Below the pieces are notes generated by a model, which searched no databases, was not told the origin of the DNA, and was given only the letters and a program-made list of their open reading frames with translations. This document shows, piece by piece, positions 1 to 8,047 of a DNA stretch of 64,000 nt; within the stretch, counting starts at the first letter, position 1, and every line of letters starts with the position of its first letter. Made by a program: the position numbers and the translations under genes. Source of the DNA: Alphaproteobacteria bacterium (lineage in GTDB: Bacteria > Pseudomonadota > Alphaproteobacteria > Puniceispirillales > Puniceispirillaceae). Location of the stretch: assembly GCA_022425485.1 (NCBI GenBank), contig JAKMFL010000010.1:1-64000 (forward strand), written 5' to 3'.

Positions 1-741
1 AGGGATAATGCCAGCAGGGGTTACGAAGTTTTATATAAAACAGAGTTCGGGGCAGTAGATGTAGGAACCAGTCAGGCATCATGGCAGCTTAATGATACTC
101 AATTCTCTATGAAGGGCATGTTTAAATCTGATGGCCTGACAGCATTATTTGCTGAATTTAAGGGGTTTATAAGCGTAAAAGCGGTAAAGCAGGGGCAAAA
201 CTGGCAAGGGCAACAGATTGATATGGCCAGTATCTATAAATCAAAATCAAGAACCTCTGAAACCTCTTGGTTGCCTGACGGGGCAATAGCCACCACTAAG
301 CTTGCCCCCCCTTTGGACTTGGATGAAGTTTATCCGCTTGATGAGGATATGAAGCGCGGTGTCACTGACCCCTTTAGCGCTGTGATGACCATGCTTGATC
401 GTCTTAAAGCTGGCGAGCCTTGTATTGGCACCTTCCAAATTTATGATGGCAGAAGAAGAGCCGAGCTATATTTCACTGATTTTGGGTTTGAAATAGTCGA
501 AAAAGACCGAGATTTTGGATATCAAGGAAAGGCGATAATTTGCGGCGTAGAGACTAAGCCTCTAGGGGGGCATAGGCTAAAATCACGTTTTAGGAAGGAT
601 GATGGCGGCAAGCCTAGAACCATGGCCTATGTCGCTGACCTCGGCAATGGGGTGCTTGTGCCTGTTCGGTTCGAGACAAACCTATTTTTTGGACGCTTAG
701 TAACCCGTCTAAATATGCGCCAATCGAAGTTTGAGAAATAG
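1..741 (+). CDS. DUF3108 domain protein, 5' end outside window
   Basis: The reading frame is open from the first base, so the start lies upstream of the window; at least 246 residues are present. The sequence begins with a YEVLYKTEFGAVDVG-type strand and contains DPFSAVMTMLDRL followed by IYDGRRRAELYF, which I recognise as the DUF3108 family of predicted periplasmic or outer-membrane-associated proteins of unknown function. The next gene starts four bases after the stop and encodes another exported protein, so the two are probably co-transcribed. The ATG at 109 is internal to the domain and is not the true start. No biochemical role can be given. Confidence 0.75.
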   Translation, partial: RDNASRGYEVLYKTEFGAVDVGTSQASWQLNDTQFSMKGMFKSDGLTALFAEFKGFISVKAVKQGQNWQGQQIDMASIYKSKSRTSETSWLPDGAIATTKLAPPLDLDEVYPLDEDMKRGVTDPFSAVMTMLDRLKAGEPCIGTFQIYDGRRRAELYFTDFGFEIVEKDRDFGYQGKAIICGVETKPLGGHRLKSRFRKDDGGKPRTMAYVADLGNGVLVPVRFETNLFFGRLVTRLNMRQSKFEK

Positions 742-745
742 CATA

Positions 746-1273
746 ATGATTAAACTCAAAAAGGCGCTTTTAGTTTGTTTTATTTTAGTCTCCCCCGCCC
801 TTATGGCGGCAACAGAGGGTAGGTATGAGCGCGGTCAAAACCTAATTTTTATAGGGGAGGGGGCCTTAAAAGTATTTTTGTGGCGGGTATATGATGTTCG
901 CTTGCTGTCTGATAACCAGAAATTTTCTTGGAATAATGACCTAGTCTTAGAATTTGATTATCAGCGGGCGTTGAAAAAGAACGCGGTAATTGAGGCTTCT
1001 GTCAAAGAAATGCGCAGGCAGAAAGGGGTTACTGAAAAACAGTTAAGCAAATGGCAGAACTATCTTCAGCTAGCTATAAAACCAGCTGAAAAGGCAACAA
1101 AAGCAAGCCTATATTGGACAGCTGAGGGCAGAATCACCTTTTATTATGATGGCGTAAAAACGGTTACTATTGATGATGCGGATTTTGCGCGCGCATTCCT
1201 GAATATCTGGCTTGGGCCGGATACATCAGAGCCAGAGCTTCGGCGCGCTTTATTAGGTAAGAACGCAAATTAA
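746..1273 (+). CDS. Chalcone isomerase-like exported protein
   Basis: This is a 175-residue protein with a clear signal peptide (basic start, hydrophobic stretch, cleavage expected after SPALMA near residue 21). The body, with RYERGQNLIFIGEGALKVFLWRVYDVRL and later a FLNIWLG segment, resembles the bacterial chalcone isomerase-like family (Chalcone_3 type), whose members are exported and mostly of unknown function. I chose the ATG at 746 over the in-frame TTG at 731 because it places the basic residues directly at the signal-peptide start. It follows the DUF3108 gene by four bases and is probably in the same operon. Confidence 0.7.
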   Translation: MIKLKKALLVCFILVSPALMAATEGRYERGQNLIFIGEGALKVFLWRVYDVRLLSDNQKFSWNNDLVLEFDYQRALKKNAVIEASVKEMRRQKGVTEKQLSKWQNYLQLAIKPAEKATKASLYWTAEGRITFYYDGVKTVTIDDADFARAFLNIWLGPDTSEPELRRALLGKNAN

Positions 1274-1314
1274 ATGAAAAACCAATATAACATTATGTAT
1301 CGGGAAAAAAAATT

Positions 1315-1356
1315 AAGGCCGTCACAAACTTGGGGGAGGAACAGTGTGACGGCCTT
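1315..1356 (-). terminator. Perfect 12-bp hairpin with T tract on minus strand
   Basis: AAGGCCGTCACA at 1315-1326 pairs perfectly with TGTGACGGCCTT at 1345-1356 around an 18-base loop. Read on the minus strand, the stem is followed by AA and then eight T, as expected for a rho-independent terminator of the minus-strand gene ending at 1509. The loop is larger than usual and, on the minus strand, contains TCCTCCCCC. It could alternatively be the 3' end of a small RNA. Confidence 0.55.
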
Positions 1357-1386
1357 GATTTAAAAAAAAGCTTTGGGGAAAACTTT

Positions 1387-1440
1387 GTTTTGGTGTGAGG
1401 GGTGTTGGCGCCCGGGCACCTACCGTCCCCCACAATTTTA
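1387..1440. other. GC-rich imperfect hairpin in intergenic region
   Basis: Between the chalcone-isomerase-like gene and the minus-strand membrane gene, TGTGAGGGG pairs imperfectly with CCCCCACA around an inner GC-rich segment (GGCGCCCGGG), followed by ATTTTAATTT on the plus strand. It stands out from its AT-rich surroundings and may be a second terminator or part of a structured RNA. I cannot assign it to a known family. Confidence 0.3.
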
Positions 1441-1508
1441 ATTTAGTCTGCTACCCTGCTTCTAAATAGTGCTATAAATAACGCCCCGTGATGCAAAAAA
1501 CGCATCAC

Positions 1509-1940
1509 CTAAGCGCTGGTCGTTAGGATGGCAATACCAACCAAAACCAAAACTAGGGATGTTCTAGCAATATATGGGATGGCATTCATAATTTTGGGAT
1601 TTGGCGGCACGCCTTTTTTGGCGCTGTCACTCAGGTGAATATTCAAAAAGCAGATTACCAGCAGTAAGGCACTTGCTCCCAATAATTTTAAATGAAAAGC
1701 CCAGCCTAAATTAAAGCCACCATAAAGCTGATAGGTGAGGGCAATGCCGGTGCCCCATAAGATAATAATGGCAACAAGTCCCAATTTAGCGAGGGTCATC
1801 ATGGTTGCTTGAACGGGCGGGGCAGGCGGCATCCCTGCCTTTTGGTGGTTTTTAGCCAAGATGCTGTTGCCGACGCCAAGACCACCTGCCAAAAACAAAG
1901 CAAGATAGTGAAAAAACTTTAAAATAACGATACTGCTCAT
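1509..1940 (-). CDS. Four-helix integral membrane protein, unknown
   Basis: This 143-residue protein has four predicted membrane helices: one near the N terminus (FHYLALFLAGGLGVGNSIL), one at LGLVAIIILWGTGIALTY, one at LLGASALLLVICFLNI and one at the C terminus. The general look is that of CopD or DUF2214-like inner-membrane proteins, but I do not recognise a diagnostic motif. I chose the ATG at 1940 rather than 1955 because an AGGGG Shine-Dalgarno sequence lies at a good distance before it. It is transcribed away from the sugar dehydrogenase gene and seems to be a single-gene unit. Confidence 0.6.
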   Translation of the reverse strand: MSSIVILKFFHYLALFLAGGLGVGNSILAKNHQKAGMPPAPPVQATMMTLAKLGLVAIIILWGTGIALTYQLYGGFNLGWAFHLKLLGASALLLVICFLNIHLSDSAKKGVPPNPKIMNAIPYIARTSLVLVLVGIAILTTSA

Positions 1941-2100
1941 GATATTTCCCCTCATAAACCCTAAAATGCACCCCTCTTATATCCACTGCATCAGTTATTA
2001 TGAATATGGTCAATGGCGGACAAATATTATTTTTAGTGAAAAAATATGCTAGCTTCATGATTTATTGGGCTAAGCTAGGCAGGGCTACAATCTTTGACGA

Positions 2101-3183
2101 GTGAAAAAATTGATGAAAATATTTGCCATATTATCCCTTTATTTCAGCGTTTTTCTGTTTTCTTTCAATGGGCTTTCAGCAGAGCTTACCTATAAGCTTG
2201 AAAAAATAGGTGATGCTATTTCCCATCCATGGGGGATGGCTGCGTTCAGCGATAATAGCTGGCTGGTCACGTCGCGTTCGGGCAGCCTATTTAAAATTAA
2301 TATTCAAAGCGGTATCCAGCAGAAAATAGAAAATATCCCAGAAGTGTTTGCCAGAAAACAGGGCGGTTTGCTAGATGTGGCGGTTTCTGGCGGGGATATC
2401 TATCTGTGTTTTAGCCGGCCTCAAAACGGGGGCGCAGCAACCGCGCTCTATAAGGCACAGCTAGAGGGCGGAGCTTTGCGCGGCGGGGAATTCCTCTTTA
2501 CCTCCAATCAGGTTTCGCGCTCTGGCCGACATTTTGGGTGTCGCATCGCGTTTGATGATCGCTATATTTATCTTAGCCTTGGGGATCGTGGTGCGCGGGA
2601 AAGTGCCCAAGATAGCACGCTCTATGCAGGCGGGATTATTCGTTTGAATAGGGATGGACAGCTGGCTCCAGCGGCTAGATCTGGTTGGCTGGCGGGTGTG
2701 TTTACAAAAGGCAATCGCAATCCGCAAGGCATGGCAATACATCCACAAACAGGCGCGATATGGGCGCATGAACATGGCCCAAAGGGCGGGGATGAGGTGA
2801 ATATTCTCAAAACTGGTGCAAATTATGGCTGGCCGCTTCTAAGCTATGGGCGAGAATATTTTGGGGGAAAAATTGGCGATGGCCGGACAAAAGCCCAAGG
2901 ATATACAGACCCTGTCTGGGTATGGGTTCCCTCTATCGCTCCTTCTGGCATGGCTTTTTATGACAAGGATATGTTTTCTGAGTTCAAAGGTGGTTTGCTG
3001 GTCGGCTCCCTGAAATTTCGTGAGCTTTATCATATACAGCTGGAAAATGGGCTGCCAGTGTCCGAGCAAGCCTATTTAAAGCGAAAAATTGGGCGCATCC
3101 GTGATGTTGCTGTAGCAAGTGATGGCAGTATCCTCTTGCTTAGTGATGAGGCAAATGGCGGGGTTTACCGCTTATATCGTTAA
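2101..3183 (+). CDS. PQQ-dependent aldose sugar dehydrogenase-like protein
   Basis: The protein has 360 residues and a signal peptide ending near LSA (residue 27), so it is exported to the periplasm. It belongs to the soluble glucose/aldose sugar dehydrogenase family (GSDH, like E. coli YliI): the beta-propeller landmarks HPWGMAA, SGRHFGCRIAFD, SLGDRG, GNRNPQGMAIHP, HEHGPKGGDEVN and NYGWP are all present. Family members oxidise aldoses with pyrroloquinoline quinone and calcium. No PQQ biosynthesis gene is in the window, so the cofactor would come from elsewhere. The start is the GTG at 2101, with an alternative ATG at 2113. Its 3' end converges with the deacetylase-family gene. Confidence 0.82.
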   Translation: MKKLMKIFAILSLYFSVFLFSFNGLSAELTYKLEKIGDAISHPWGMAAFSDNSWLVTSRSGSLFKINIQSGIQQKIENIPEVFARKQGGLLDVAVSGGDIYLCFSRPQNGGAATALYKAQLEGGALRGGEFLFTSNQVSRSGRHFGCRIAFDDRYIYLSLGDRGARESAQDSTLYAGGIIRLNRDGQLAPAARSGWLAGVFTKGNRNPQGMAIHPQTGAIWAHEHGPKGGDEVNILKTGANYGWPLLSYGREYFGGKIGDGRTKAQGYTDPVWVWVPSIAPSGMAFYDKDMFSEFKGGLLVGSLKFRELYHIQLENGLPVSEQAYLKRKIGRIRDVAVASDGSILLLSDEANGGVYRLYR

Positions 3184-3206
3184 ACAGGCCCGCGGGGAAA
3201 CGGCTG

Positions 3207-4316
3207 CTATTTCAAGCCGTGCAGGCTGGCCATCTCTGATATCAATGTTTCTTGTAGCTGGTTAAAACGCGCTTCTGGTTGCTGTCCTTTGATGCGGGCG
3301 CCCAACGGGTCTTCTGCGGTGATGGCAGAGCCACTCATTGTCTGTAGCACTGCATGGCCGCAAAAAGGGACATGCGCTTCTGAATAGCCGCCTTCATGTG
3401 CCATAACCAGCTTGCCACCTGTCTGTTCCATAAGCATGTCTGTCAGCATGGCAAAATCAGCGGCGCCTAAAAGCATCCGTGAAAGCGGGTCAACCCCAGA
3501 CGCATCGAAACCACAAGCGACAATAACGATATCAGCTTTAAAGGCCGCTAATTTTGGTAAGACAAGCTGCTCAAACGCCGCTTTGTAGGCGGTTGTGCCG
3601 CCGCCGGGCATAAGCGGTATATTCATATTTGAAAAAGGCGCATTATCCCCGCCTGTATGTTTTGCATCGCCGGTATCAAGGGGGTAGTTGCGCTCTTGAT
3701 GCAGAGAGATGGTCAGCACATCTGGGTCATCATAGAAAATATGTTCCGTGCCGTTTCCGTGATGCACATCCCAATCAACGATTGCAACGCGTTCTGCCTT
3801 GCCAGCTTTGCGGGCCGCGTTCACTGCAACAGCGATATTGTTCAGCAAACAAAATCCATTTGGATAATCTGGCAGGCAATGATGACCGGGGGGGCGCGAA
3901 AGCGCATAGGCATTTTTATGCTTGCCAGACAAAACTGAAAATAGAGCCTCTATCACCAGTCCCGTTGATAGGCTGGCTATCTCAAACCCACCCGGGCCAA
4001 AAGGCGTGCGCAGACCAAGATTACCACCTGCCTTATCTGACAGGGATTTGAACGCATCCAGATAGGCTTTTGGATGGACAAGACGCAGCGCCTCCATTGG
4101 GGCTAGAGCATAGGGGTTTAAGCATTCTAGGTCATCTTGCAGGCCGGTGACCTCGATTAAATTTTTCATGCGCCTTTTTGTTTCTGGCGCCTCAGGCAGA
4201 AATCCAGTGCTTGTTGGCTCTACCAAATCGCCAACAGGCAACAGAAAGGCATAATTGCCAGCTCCATGCCAAAAACATTTCTCGTGCCAGAAAAATCCCG
4301 TTTTTTGTGTACTCAT
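3207..4316 (-). CDS. Histone deacetylase family hydrolase (class II type)
   Basis: This 369-residue protein is a full-length bacterial member of the arginase/deacetylase fold. It carries SRPPGHH (His145 and His146), DWDVHHGNGT with predicted zinc ligands Asp183 and His185, GFDAS with the third ligand Asp271, and HEGGYS with the catalytic tyrosine at 311. Bacterial relatives deacetylate acetylpolyamines, acetoin-related or other small amides, so a histone substrate is not implied. It is transcribed divergently from a DegT-type aminotransferase with about 90 bases between the two starts, which suggests a shared control region and perhaps a shared acylated-amine pathway. That link is inference. 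Confidence 0.88.
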   Translation of the reverse strand: MSTQKTGFFWHEKCFWHGAGNYAFLLPVGDLVEPTSTGFLPEAPETKRRMKNLIEVTGLQDDLECLNPYALAPMEALRLVHPKAYLDAFKSLSDKAGGNLGLRTPFGPGGFEIASLSTGLVIEALFSVLSGKHKNAYALSRPPGHHCLPDYPNGFCLLNNIAVAVNAARKAGKAERVAIVDWDVHHGNGTEHIFYDDPDVLTISLHQERNYPLDTGDAKHTGGDNAPFSNMNIPLMPGGGTTAYKAAFEQLVLPKLAAFKADIVIVACGFDASGVDPLSRMLLGAADFAMLTDMLMEQTGGKLVMAHEGGYSEAHVPFCGHAVLQTMSGSAITAEDPLGARIKGQQPEARFNQLQETLISEMASLHGLK

Positions 4317-4337
4317 AACGCAGTTACCTCTTGACCA

Positions 4338-4357
4338 AGACCCTGTAAAACAGGTCT
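4338..4357. promoter_or_regulatory. Inverted repeat in divergent control region
   Basis: CCTGT-AAA-ACAGG (4342-4354) is a perfect inverted repeat, extended by AGA on the left and TCT on the right with one bulged C. It lies between the divergent deacetylase-family and aminotransferase genes, a natural place for an operator. No regulator gene is adjacent, so the binding protein is unknown. Confidence 0.35.
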
Positions 4358-4407
4358 GTATAAAAGGTAATCAAAGAAAGCGGCCGCGTCATTAAGAGAC
4401 TTTATCC

Positions 4408-5607
4408 ATGCGTGTATTTACCAAACCCTTTACCCAGCAAGAAGCGATACCAGATGCCGGTATTCAACAAGCTATAGAGATTTTAAAGCATGGCCGTTTG
4501 CACCGCTATAATGTCGCCGCAGGAGAGGCATCAGAGGTAAGCTTGCTGGAGCAAGAATATGCCAGCTGGCAGGGCTCGCGCTATTGTATTGCAACGGCTT
4601 CTGGCGGTCAGGCCATACAGCTGGGGCTTCGGGTTTGCGGGGTAAAACCAGACGATAAGGTGCTGGCAAATGCCTATACGCTTGCCCCTGTTCCGGGCGC
4701 TATCCATGGCATAGGCGCGCTTCCAGTTTTAGTAGAGATTGACACAGATTATCATATTGATTTATCGCATCTGGACGAAATGGCGCGTCGCAGCGGGGCT
4801 AAAACTTTGCTGCTGTCCCATATGCGTGGCCATATTGCCGATATGGAAGCTTTAATGGCGATAGCCCGCACCTATGATATCAAAGTAGTGGAAGATTGTG
4901 CGCATACGATGGGTGCCAAATGGCAGGGCAAGCGTTCTGGTAATTTTGGGCATGTTGCGGCTTTTTCTACGCAAACCTATAAACATATGAATTCAGGTGA
5001 GGGCGGGTTTTTAACAACAGATGATGATGAAATGGCTGCACGCGCTATTATTCATTCAGGCTCTTATATGCTGTATGATCGCCATGGCACCTTGCCGCCT
5101 GATGAGGTATTTGAAAAAATTAAGCTGGAAGCTGCTAATTTTTCCTGCCGGATGGATAATTTACGTGCCACCATTATTCGCAGCCAGATGCCCCATCTAG
5201 AACAGAATATTCAGAGGTGGAATCGCCTTTATGATACGCTCTTTAGCGCTTTTGCGGTAATAGAGGGCATTGATATTCCCAAACGTCGTCAAGCTGAGTT
5301 TTATGTTGGCTCGTCGATACAATTTAGACTTAATGCGCTTGCCCCTAACGATATTCCGGCCTTTCTAGAACGCTGTGCAAGACGCGGCGTAGAGCTGAAA
5401 TGGTTTGGAGCAGACCAGCCCGCTGCATTTACTAGCCGTTATGATAGTTGGCGCTATATCAAAGAGTTGCCCGAGCTGCCCGCAACTAAAGCGGCGTTGG
5501 AAAAGACCGTTGATATGCGCATTCCGCTTACCTTCGATACAGATGACTGCAAAATTATTGCTGAAATCATTGCAGATGAAGTTGCCCCCTTTGTAATGGA
5601 AGCTTGA
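4408..5607 (+). CDS. DegT/DnrJ/EryC1-family PLP aminotransferase
   Basis: The 399-residue protein has the fold-type I pattern of the DegT/DnrJ/EryC1/StrS family: a substrate loop after HGRLHRYN, ATASGGQAIQLGL for phosphate binding, VVEDCAHTMGA with the cofactor-contacting aspartate, and STQTYKHMNSGEGG with the PLP lysine at position 192. Family members transaminate nucleotide-linked keto sugars, but others act on non-sugar substrates, and no sugar-nucleotide gene is near. The gene stands alone on its strand, divergent from the deacetylase-family hydrolase. I therefore leave the substrate open. Confidence 0.85.
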   Translation: MRVFTKPFTQQEAIPDAGIQQAIEILKHGRLHRYNVAAGEASEVSLLEQEYASWQGSRYCIATASGGQAIQLGLRVCGVKPDDKVLANAYTLAPVPGAIHGIGALPVLVEIDTDYHIDLSHLDEMARRSGAKTLLLSHMRGHIADMEALMAIARTYDIKVVEDCAHTMGAKWQGKRSGNFGHVAAFSTQTYKHMNSGEGGFLTTDDDEMAARAIIHSGSYMLYDRHGTLPPDEVFEKIKLEAANFSCRMDNLRATIIRSQMPHLEQNIQRWNRLYDTLFSAFAVIEGIDIPKRRQAEFYVGSSIQFRLNALAPNDIPAFLERCARRGVELKWFGADQPAAFTSRYDSWRYIKELPELPATKAALEKTVDMRIPLTFDTDDCKIIAEIIADEVAPFVMEA

Positions 5608-5629
5608 TGAGGCCAGCTTGTTGTTTGTG

Positions 5630-5896
5630 CTAGCCTAGCCGGTAGCGAACCCGGCATTTATGTCGAAGCTGGCGAACCACTTTGCCATCTGGGGTTGCGG
5701 CGGTTACGTGCCCACATTCAAAACAGGTGATTTGCCAATTGGTGCCTTCATTATCAAAGACGGTTTTATAAGCAGAAGCATCAGAGCCGCAATTTGGGCA
5801 GGCCACTTTTTCATAAGGGGCACTCTCATGAGGGGCAGGCTCATAAGGAATAGAGGGGCCCGAAATTTGATTGCGTCCTTGTCTTGATGTTGTCAT
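5630..5896 (-). CDS. Small zinc-ribbon protein, unknown function
   Basis: This 88-residue protein has two cysteine pairs, CPNC (residues 34-37) and CFEC (residues 58-61), separated by about 20 residues, typical of a zinc ribbon. The N-terminal 25 residues are proline-rich and likely disordered and the C terminus is basic. Such small proteins often bind nucleic acid or act as adaptors, but nothing more specific can be said. The cysteine pattern argues for this strand against the plus-strand frame that overlaps it. It converges with the aminotransferase gene. Confidence 0.6.
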   Translation of the reverse strand: MTTSRQGRNQISGPSIPYEPAPHESAPYEKVACPNCGSDASAYKTVFDNEGTNWQITCFECGHVTAATPDGKVVRQLRHKCRVRYRLG

Positions 5897-6040
5897 GCCG
5901 TCTTTTTATCCCGTTTTTAGGTGAGCAAGCCGAATAAGCGCCTATATTTATCATCCTATCCTTTCCCTTAAATGACAAGTATCACCGCTTCGCTAAAAAC
6001 AATCTTGCTTCTTTCAAGCTTCCTTAAGGGGTGATTTGCA

Positions 6041-6070
6041 TTGCGCAGACACAGGCTGCTAGCCTATATG
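6041..6070 (+). promoter_or_regulatory. Candidate promoter for small membrane protein
   Basis: TTGCGC at 6041 and TATATG at 6065 are separated by 18 bases and lie about 35 bases upstream of the TTG start at 6103. This is a reasonable sigma-70-type promoter by eye only. Confidence 0.35.
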
Positions 6071-6102
6071 AATAACGCACCCTAGCTAAATGGAGAAAAA
6101 TT

Positions 6103-6417
6103 TTGAGCAAAGGACAGCGATATAATTTAGGCCATTATATAATGGGCGCGATGGCCATTATGGGTGTTGTTGGTTGGGTGATGCTGGTAGTGCCAGAGTT
6201 ACATTTTGTCTATAAGCAGGTGATCCCTGTGCTTGGTACTGGCAAATATATCGCTTTTCTGGTGATGGGAATGGCAATGTTCTTGTGCATGCCGATAGTC
6301 CTGACACGTAAAGCCTTTATGTTGTTACTGCCAGCTAAATGCCAAACCTTATTAGAAAAACTGGTGATGGGGCTTTTTTGTGTCCTTTCAATCGTGATTT
6401 CACGAAGCTTTATGTAG
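6103..6417 (+). CDS. Small three-helix membrane protein
   Basis: The 104-residue product is highly hydrophobic, with helices near MGAMAIMGVVGWVMLVV, YIAFLVMGMAMFLCMP and LVMGLFCVLSIVIS. No family is recognised. The start is a TTG preceded by GGAG seven bases upstream, which is why I accept the non-ATG codon. It lies 36 bases before the PhnD-like binding protein gene on the same strand and may be co-transcribed with it. Confidence 0.5.
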   Translation: MSKGQRYNLGHYIMGAMAIMGVVGWVMLVVPELHFVYKQVIPVLGTGKYIAFLVMGMAMFLCMPIVLTRKAFMLLLPAKCQTLLEKLVMGLFCVLSIVISRSFM

Positions 6418-6453
6418 TGGGCCTTGTAAGGGCGGAAAAGAAAGGGCTGCTTT

Positions 6454-7251
6454 ATGCCAGCTAAAGCAAGAGAGCTATATTCGGCCCAATTAAACTGGTA
6501 TCTGTTCAAGCCGACACAAGTGATTTTCGCCCAATTTTGGCAATTTATCCGCAAAGCTATGGCAGACAAAAACTATAACACTGAACAGCATTTATTTAAT
6601 GACGGGCAAACAGCGCTTAGCCTTGCTAGGCAAGAACGTCTGATGCTAGGGCAAATGTGCAGCCTAACCTATTCTAAATGCACGCCCGAGCTACCGACCT
6701 ATATTGGCAGTTATATTCTAGATGATGCGGCGCTTACAGCTGGATATTATCGAAGCGTTATTATCACCTCTAACCGGTTAAAGGGACAAAAGCTCAGCGT
6801 GCTAGAGCCCGCAAAACTAACTGCGGCCATTAGTGAGCCAGACAGCTTTTCTGGACGATTTGCGCTTTATCAAGCTTTAACAGGTGGTTTTGCCCCCTGT
6901 AATTTTGCTAAAACCATCCAAACAGGGGCGCATTTTAATACGCTGAAGGCAGTAGCATCAGCCAGTGCCGATATTGGCGCTATTGATTGTTTGACATGGC
7001 GCATTTTTACAACATTTTTTCCCGAAGCTGTTGCGCAGGTGACTATCGCAGGGTACAGCCCACAAATGGCTGGCCCCCCTTTGGTTAGCGGCTTTGCGGC
7101 AGACAGCAGAAGGTTTGCTGATTTAACAGACACACTAGATGCGGCGTTTACCGATAGCCTGATTTGTGAGCAGATGGCCATGCTGGGTATTTTGGGATAT
7201 GCATCGCTTGAGCACATCCATTATACTGCATTTGAGGGATGTGAAATCTGA
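6454..7251 (+). CDS. PhnD-like phosphate/phosphonate-binding protein
   Basis: The 265-residue protein matches the PhnD/SsuA/transferrin-like binding-protein family: LGQMCSLTYSKCT, GYYRSVIIT, a FSGRFALYQAL hinge and a SASADIGAIDCLTWRIF segment that normally reads as ligand-triggered domain closure. I see no signal peptide, and no ABC permease or ATPase gene is adjacent, unlike phn transport operons. It could act in the cytoplasm as a sensor, or be exported by another route. The N-terminal region fits the start of the family (a short proline- or tyrosine-containing strand followed by a helix), so the ATG at 6454 with an AGGG sequence before it is kept. Confidence 0.65.
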   Translation: MPAKARELYSAQLNWYLFKPTQVIFAQFWQFIRKAMADKNYNTEQHLFNDGQTALSLARQERLMLGQMCSLTYSKCTPELPTYIGSYILDDAALTAGYYRSVIITSNRLKGQKLSVLEPAKLTAAISEPDSFSGRFALYQALTGGFAPCNFAKTIQTGAHFNTLKAVASASADIGAIDCLTWRIFTTFFPEAVAQVTIAGYSPQMAGPPLVSGFAADSRRFADLTDTLDAAFTDSLICEQMAMLGILGYASLEHIHYTAFEGCEI

Positions 7252-7267
7252 TAGCGTTTGCGTTTTT

Positions 7268-7286
7268 GAGAATTCCTTTTATTCTC
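7268..7286. other. Small hairpin between genes
   Basis: GAGAAT and ATTCTC pair around a seven-base loop just after the PhnD-like gene. There is no T tract, so a terminator role is uncertain. Confidence 0.25.
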
Positions 7287-7343
7287 TTAGCCGAAAACAT
7301 GGGTTGGTTTTGTTAAGTAACTGTTTTTTTGAAGGTGGTTTTA

Positions 7344-8042
7344 ATGTCTGGTGCTAGATTTTTTCCAATAATTATTGGCGGATTCCTGCTGACATCGTGT
7401 TCTGGGACGGATTGGCTAGAAAGTTTGGAAGCGCAAACAGGGGTTTTGTTTGAAAGCTCGTCCAGCCAAACCGGAGATTTTATCGCTAGTGAAGATGAGG
7501 CCTATAGCTTGCAACTTGAAGTGCAGGATGTGGATATTCCCTATGGAGACAAGCTGTCTTTTTCTATGGTGTCCTTGCCTAGTTGGTTATCGCTAAGCCG
7601 CGATGGCTTGCTAAAAGGCACGCCCAAAAATGGAGATGTCGGGATGCATGAAATCACCGTACGGGTTACCGACAGGGCTGGAAAATCTGATGACGCTAAT
7701 TTTGTGATAGATGTGCTGAATACCAATGATAGCCCTAAATTTGTTACTAATAATTTGCCTCGCGCTGTGCAAGACAATGCTTATGAGGTGCAATTGGAAG
7801 TTGCCGATGATGATTTGCCGCATGGGGATGTGATGCGCTTTAACGCGGTCAACGCGCCTATATGGCTTACCGTGTCCAATGATGGCCTGATACAAGGCAC
7901 CCCTAAAAATGAAGATGTAGGCGAGCATGTGATAGCAATAGAGGTTTCTGATAAAGCTGGCGTGGCGATACAAAAAGAGTTTAAGGTCACCGCTGAAAAC
8001 ATCAATGATGCCCCTATATTCCTGTTAACGAAGAGAAAATAA
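7344..8042 (+). CDS. Lipoprotein with two Ig-like (He_PIG) repeats
   Basis: The 232-residue product begins with a lipoprotein signal: a hydrophobic stretch and a lipobox LLTSC near residue 19. After a short linker there are two tandem repeats of about 95 residues, each with YSLQLEVQDVD/YEVQLEVADDD, a WLSLS/WLTVS strand, GLLKGTPKNGDVG/GLIQGTPKNEDVG and a closing NTND/NIND motif. These are putative Ig (He_PIG/cadherin-like) domains seen in surface and adhesion proteins. The ATG at 7344 is preferred over the TTG at 7329 because GAAGGTGG lies just before it. The protein is probably anchored in the outer membrane. Confidence 0.75.
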   Translation: MSGARFFPIIIGGFLLTSCSGTDWLESLEAQTGVLFESSSSQTGDFIASEDEAYSLQLEVQDVDIPYGDKLSFSMVSLPSWLSLSRDGLLKGTPKNGDVGMHEITVRVTDRAGKSDDANFVIDVLNTNDSPKFVTNNLPRAVQDNAYEVQLEVADDDLPHGDVMRFNAVNAPIWLTVSNDGLIQGTPKNEDVGEHVIAIEVSDKAGVAIQKEFKVTAENINDAPIFLLTKRK

Positions 8043-8047
8043 AACGG

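Noticed and set aside
5660-5887. 75-codon plus-strand frame opposite the zinc-ribbon gene
   Set aside because: The minus-strand frame has a clear two-pair cysteine pattern, while this one has no recognisable feature.
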